Shown here one piece after another: positions 61,576-64,000 of a stretch of 64,000 nt of DNA. The stretch is from Candidatus Desulfovibrio kirbyi (GTDB lineage: Bacteria > Desulfobacterota > Desulfovibrionia > Desulfovibrionales > Desulfovibrionaceae). Under the pieces are notes generated by a model that worked only from the letters and a program-made list of their open reading frames with translations, had not been told where the DNA came from and did no database searches. The stretch is taken from contig BLLL01000010.1 of assembly GCA_013374015.1 (NCBI GenBank), positions 26,444-90,443 of the forward strand. The letters run 5' to 3'. The stretch's first letter is position 1. Each line of letters begins with the position of its first letter. Position numbers and translations under genes: made by a program.

Positions 61576-62649
61576 ATGAGTTTTTCTGAGGCCATTAAAG
61601 ACCTTGCCGACAGGGCGCAAAAAGTCAGGAGTAATCTGAATACCGAAGAAGCCACCAAGACGGCATTGATATTGCCGTTCATCAGGGTACTGGGCTATGA
61701 CGTATTCAACCCGCTTGAAGTCGTCCCGGAATTCGTAGCGGACATTGCGGACAGGAAGGGGGAGAAAATTGACTACGCCATCATGCAGGATGGCGCACCG
61801 ATTATGATAATCGAGTGCAAGTCCTGCGGTGCAACGCTTGGCAGTGATCAATGTGCGCAGTTGCACAGATACTTTCTTACGCTTGATTCCAGTATCGGTA
61901 TTTTGACTGACGGTATCCGCTACCTGTTTTTCGCGGGGGCGGATGATGGGAAAAAGATGGATGCTGCCCCTTTTATGGAGTTCAGGCTTGACGATATTGA
62001 CTCCACGCTGATCCCGGAATTGTGCAAGCTCTGCAAGGGGAGGTTCGACCTGAAAAACACCCTTGATGCAGTCAGTGAATTGAAATTTAACAGACAGATT
62101 AAGCTGCTGCTTGGACAGAACCTTGAAAACCCCACGGAGAATTTTGTCAGTTATTTTATTCGTGAGGCAGGGGTCAGAGGAACACAGAAGGCCGTTGACC
62201 AGTTTACGGGCTATGTACGCCGCGCTTTTACGGAGTTCATCGCCGAGCAAGTAGACGGAAGGCTGAAAACCGCCCTTGCGGCCACATCCAAAAAAGAGGA
62301 AACACCTCCGCAGGAAGTTGAGAGACAAGATTCTAAACCTGTCACCACAGAAGACGAATGGCAGGCGTACTATCTGGTCAAATCGCTGCTGAGGGGAACC
62401 GTTGACCCTGAACGCGTTGCCATCCAGGATGCAGTCAATTCCTGTAGCATTACACTTGATGGCAAGCGAAAAAAGCCCATAATCCGTCTGCATTTTAATA
62501 ATCCAGCAAAAAAGCGCATAGAGCTTATTGGCGACAATAAGGTTACCACGCTGGTGGATATTGCCAAGATTGACGATATTTTGAACCATGCCGAGCCCAT
62601 CCGCGCAACGGCAAAGATGTACAACGTGGCAAAGGAACAGTCCGCTTAG
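61576..62649 (+). CDS. Orphan Type I restriction endonuclease-like protein (HsdR N-terminal type)
   Basis: 357 residues. 1-170 resembles the HsdR-N (PF13588-type) nuclease fold: EEATKTALILPFIRVLGYDV, PEFVADIADRKGEKIDYAI and the catalytic IMIIECKSCG (Asp and Glu-Xaa-Lys of a PD-(D/E)XK site). The C-terminal part (270-357) is unassigned. There is no helicase domain, methylase or specificity gene nearby. Standalone copies occur in prophages and islands; the role is unknown. AGGGAG precedes the ATG. It is the main gene between the tmRNA and the IS remnant. Confidence 0.75.
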   Translation: MSFSEAIKDLADRAQKVRSNLNTEEATKTALILPFIRVLGYDVFNPLEVVPEFVADIADRKGEKIDYAIMQDGAPIMIIECKSCGATLGSDQCAQLHRYFLTLDSSIGILTDGIRYLFFAGADDGKKMDAAPFMEFRLDDIDSTLIPELCKLCKGRFDLKNTLDAVSELKFNRQIKLLLGQNLENPTENFVSYFIREAGVRGTQKAVDQFTGYVRRAFTEFIAEQVDGRLKTALAATSKKEETPPQEVERQDSKPVTTEDEWQAYYLVKSLLRGTVDPERVAIQDAVNSCSITLDGKRKKPIIRLHFNNPAKKRIELIGDNKVTTLVDIAKIDDILNHAEPIRATAKMYNVAKEQSA

Positions 62650-62664
62650 AAATAAATTAACATT

Positions 62665-62988
62665 TAGGTTCTGTCGAATTCATCGTGGGATAAGGTAAAA
62701 GCATAGCAGGAGGTCTGCTATGCAACGTAGACATGCTTTGAGGACAACCAATGGGAGAGAATAAAAGACGCATTGCCCGGTAAGATCGAAGATCCGGGTA
62801 GAACTGTCCGATAATCGCTTATTTGTAGAAGCTGTTATGTGGATTGCCAAGACAGGTGCGCCCTGGCGAGATTTACCTTCAACGTATGGCAAATGGTCGA
62901 ATGTCCACAAAAGATTCATACGGTGGGCAAAGAATGGTGTTTGGCAGATGATTTCAATACATTAGCGAGTGAATGTCGACAGAACCTA
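62665..62988 (+). mobile_element. Internally deleted IS5-family element (324 bp)
   Basis: TAGGTTCTGTCGA (62665-62677) and its exact inverse (62976-62988) bound the element; TA next to GGTTCTG on both sides suits a two-base target copy. The inside holds the transposase N-terminus: LFVEAVMWIAKTGAPWRDLP and KWSNVHKRFIRW, matching IS5-type (IS427/IS1031 group) proteins, with an N-terminal frame disruption. Then it jumps straight to the right end, so the catalytic domain is gone. It is non-autonomous but could be moved by a related transposase. Confidence 0.75.
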
Positions 62989-63160
62989 GTTTTTAATGGA
63001 ACGAAATTTTAAATTGCAATTTCCGCAATGTCGCAAGCCATAATTGGCGGCGTCCGCCGTTATTATTGTTGCTAGTGTCGCATAGTATTTCTCCTGTGAA
63101 GCATCTTGCATAATGCCTGTTTCACGTATATTTTCATGCATAGCATAAACAGGATCGCGT

Positions 63161-63595
63161 ATGAGAAGATTGATCTATGTCCCCTTGGTTATGCTTCTTG
63201 CAGGGTGTAGTGTGGGAATGGCCATGTCCGGCAAAAAAGACCCACAGCTTGGTGCCATTCGCGTCGGCGCGACACGCGGAGAAATCGAACTACATCTTGG
63301 CGCGCCTGTTGAGATACGGGAAGAAAATGGGCACAGATTTGATGTTTACGCCTATGAAATCGGCAACGAGCCTTCTGCCGGGCGCGCTATCGGTCACGGC
63401 GTAATGGATGCTCTGACGCTGGGTTTGTGGGAGGTTGTCGGCACACCGGTTGAAGGATTCCAAGGTGACAAGAAATATCTGTCTGTTGTCTATGATGACA
63501 ACGACGTGGCAACCCGAATAGGCTCTATAGCTCCACCACCGAAAAAAAAGCAGGAGCAAAAGACTGACGATGCCGCTACGATGGGGACTGGATAA
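63161..63595 (+). CDS. Small BamE/SmpA-like lipoprotein
   Basis: 144 residues. A short signal and lipobox (YVPLVMLLAGC) anchor it in a membrane. The block VGATRGEIELHLGAPVEIRE resembles the BamE/OmlA fold, and NEPSAGRAIGHGVMDALTLG follows, with a Pro/Lys-rich tail. Its role cannot be assigned. Its promoter is not obvious in the AT-rich 170 bases that separate it from the IS remnant. Confidence 0.72.
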   Translation: MRRLIYVPLVMLLAGCSVGMAMSGKKDPQLGAIRVGATRGEIELHLGAPVEIREENGHRFDVYAYEIGNEPSAGRAIGHGVMDALTLGLWEVVGTPVEGFQGDKKYLSVVYDDNDVATRIGSIAPPPKKKQEQKTDDAATMGTG

Positions 63596-63642
63596 GTCGC
63601 TATTCATTGATTGCCTAAGGAGACCATCATAATGGACCGTGA

Positions 63643-63849
63643 CAGGGAAAGTCACGCTGCCGGACAGCCTCACTAGCGGTCAATGAAATAGCTTCACCCA
63701 GTCTTCGTGGTGTTACAGTCATGGGAGAGTTTGGTTTGAAGATTATACCTACTGAAAATAAGGCATTCTCGCTTAACCTTGGTATTCAGGGTTTCACTGG
63801 TGTGAGGGAAGGCTGGCAGGGTAGTCTTCAGATGAAATACGAGTTTTAG
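63643..63849 (+). pseudogene. Autotransporter beta-barrel, C-terminal remnant
   Basis: The last 69 codons of an outer-membrane autotransporter domain. The strand-rich end contains SLRGVTVMGEFGLKIIP, KAFSLNLGIQGFTGVREG and a terminal WQGSLQMKYEF with the C-terminal Phe required for barrel insertion. An overlapping frame just upstream (VTGKVTLPDSLTSGQ) resembles passenger-domain sequence, so there has been a frameshift. The passenger and most of the barrel are missing. Confidence 0.6.
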
Positions 63850-64000
63850 CTAAACTGCTGGGGGCTTTTTTGCTGTCTCACTGTACCGCTTAAAGAATGG
63901 TTGCAGCAGGGCCGCTACGGCGGGGATGCCGCCGCGCATCTTGTCGGGGTGGACGACAGGATCAAAGCCCAGACGTTTTGCCTGCATCAGGCGCTGTTCC
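63850..64000 (-). CDS. C-terminal end of an unidentified gene leaving the window
   Basis: An open frame from the window edge to a TAG at 63850-63852. The 49 residues (EQRLMQAKRLGFDPVVHPD, then RGGIPAVAALLQPFFKRYS and TAKKPPAV) look like genuine protein, but I do not recognise the family. It converges with the autotransporter remnant. Confidence 0.5.
   Translation of the reverse strand, partial: EQRLMQAKRLGFDPVVHPDKMRGGIPAVAALLQPFFKRYSETAKKPPAV

Noticed and set aside
61489..62589. 366-codon open frame antisense to the HsdR-N-like gene
   Set aside because: The plus strand carries the recognisable nuclease motifs; the antisense product has no known motif.
1..64000. CRISPR array
   Set aside because: No run of regularly spaced direct repeats with unique spacers was found; the only tandem repeats are the two-copy element at 30108 and the CG tract.

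Overview
The window reads as a chromosomal segment of a Desulfovibrio-type sulfate reducer (Desulfovibrionaceae). The evidence is a tmRNA whose tag ends NNDYEYAYAA, a periplasmic Tat-exported [NiFe] hydrogenase pair, a DHH-CBS-nucleotidyltransferase fusion, a Desulfovibrio-style outer-membrane porin and a manganese-type pyrophosphatase. The assignment rests on recognising families, not on a search.

Layout. 1-420: start of a PfkB-family kinase and cutA. 585-5972: an AT-rich defence island with a Type IIS restriction-modification system (Alw26I/Eco31I/Esp3I-like HNH nuclease, and one protein joining an adenine methyltransferase to a circularly permuted cytosine methyltransferase). It is bordered by broken genes: a gene tail, the front of an AlkA-type glycosylase, and a headless DUF4145 gene. 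6110-13324: tripartite RND efflux operon, a secreted protein of unknown function and a phosphopantetheinyl transferase whose tail runs into an IS end. 13277-13690: IS debris. 13759-28137: mostly housekeeping genes (GGDEF protein, dksA, CDF transporter, hslU, ppaC, ettA, era, yggS, fliN, folK, xerD, A-adding/CCA-type enzyme, ridA).

28278-52975, with outliers yqeB (53014) and xdhC (56945), is the centrepiece: a selenium-linked purine-degradation locus. A sigma-54 activator lies next to a matching -24/-12 promoter and a tandem 15-bp repeat that could be its binding site. Then follow ygeX, ygeY, carbamate kinase, ygeW, hyuA-type hydantoinase, ssnA, a short ygfK, an NCS2 purine permease, a selenium-dependent xanthine-dehydrogenase-type enzyme, a porin, a frameshifted ribokinase-fold gene, an orphan NitT/TauT-type ABC transporter, yedF, selD, a MocA-like nucleotidyltransferase, yqeC and yqeB. 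Taken together they could import a purine, open its ring, strip the fragments to ammonia, carbamoyl phosphate/ATP and carbon, and supply selenium and molybdenum cofactor to the hydroxylase. Two maturation genes (yqeB, xdhC) flank or enter the rplU-rpmA-obgE-proB housekeeping block, and the yqeB coding region covers the rplU promoter.

58121-60764: [NiFe] hydrogenase. 60885-61256: tmRNA. 61329-64000: accessory DNA with an orphan Type I-restriction-like nuclease protein, a 324-bp internally deleted IS5-type element, a BamE-like lipoprotein, the last part of an autotransporter barrel and the end of an unidentified gene. No CRISPR array, rRNA or intact tRNA was seen.
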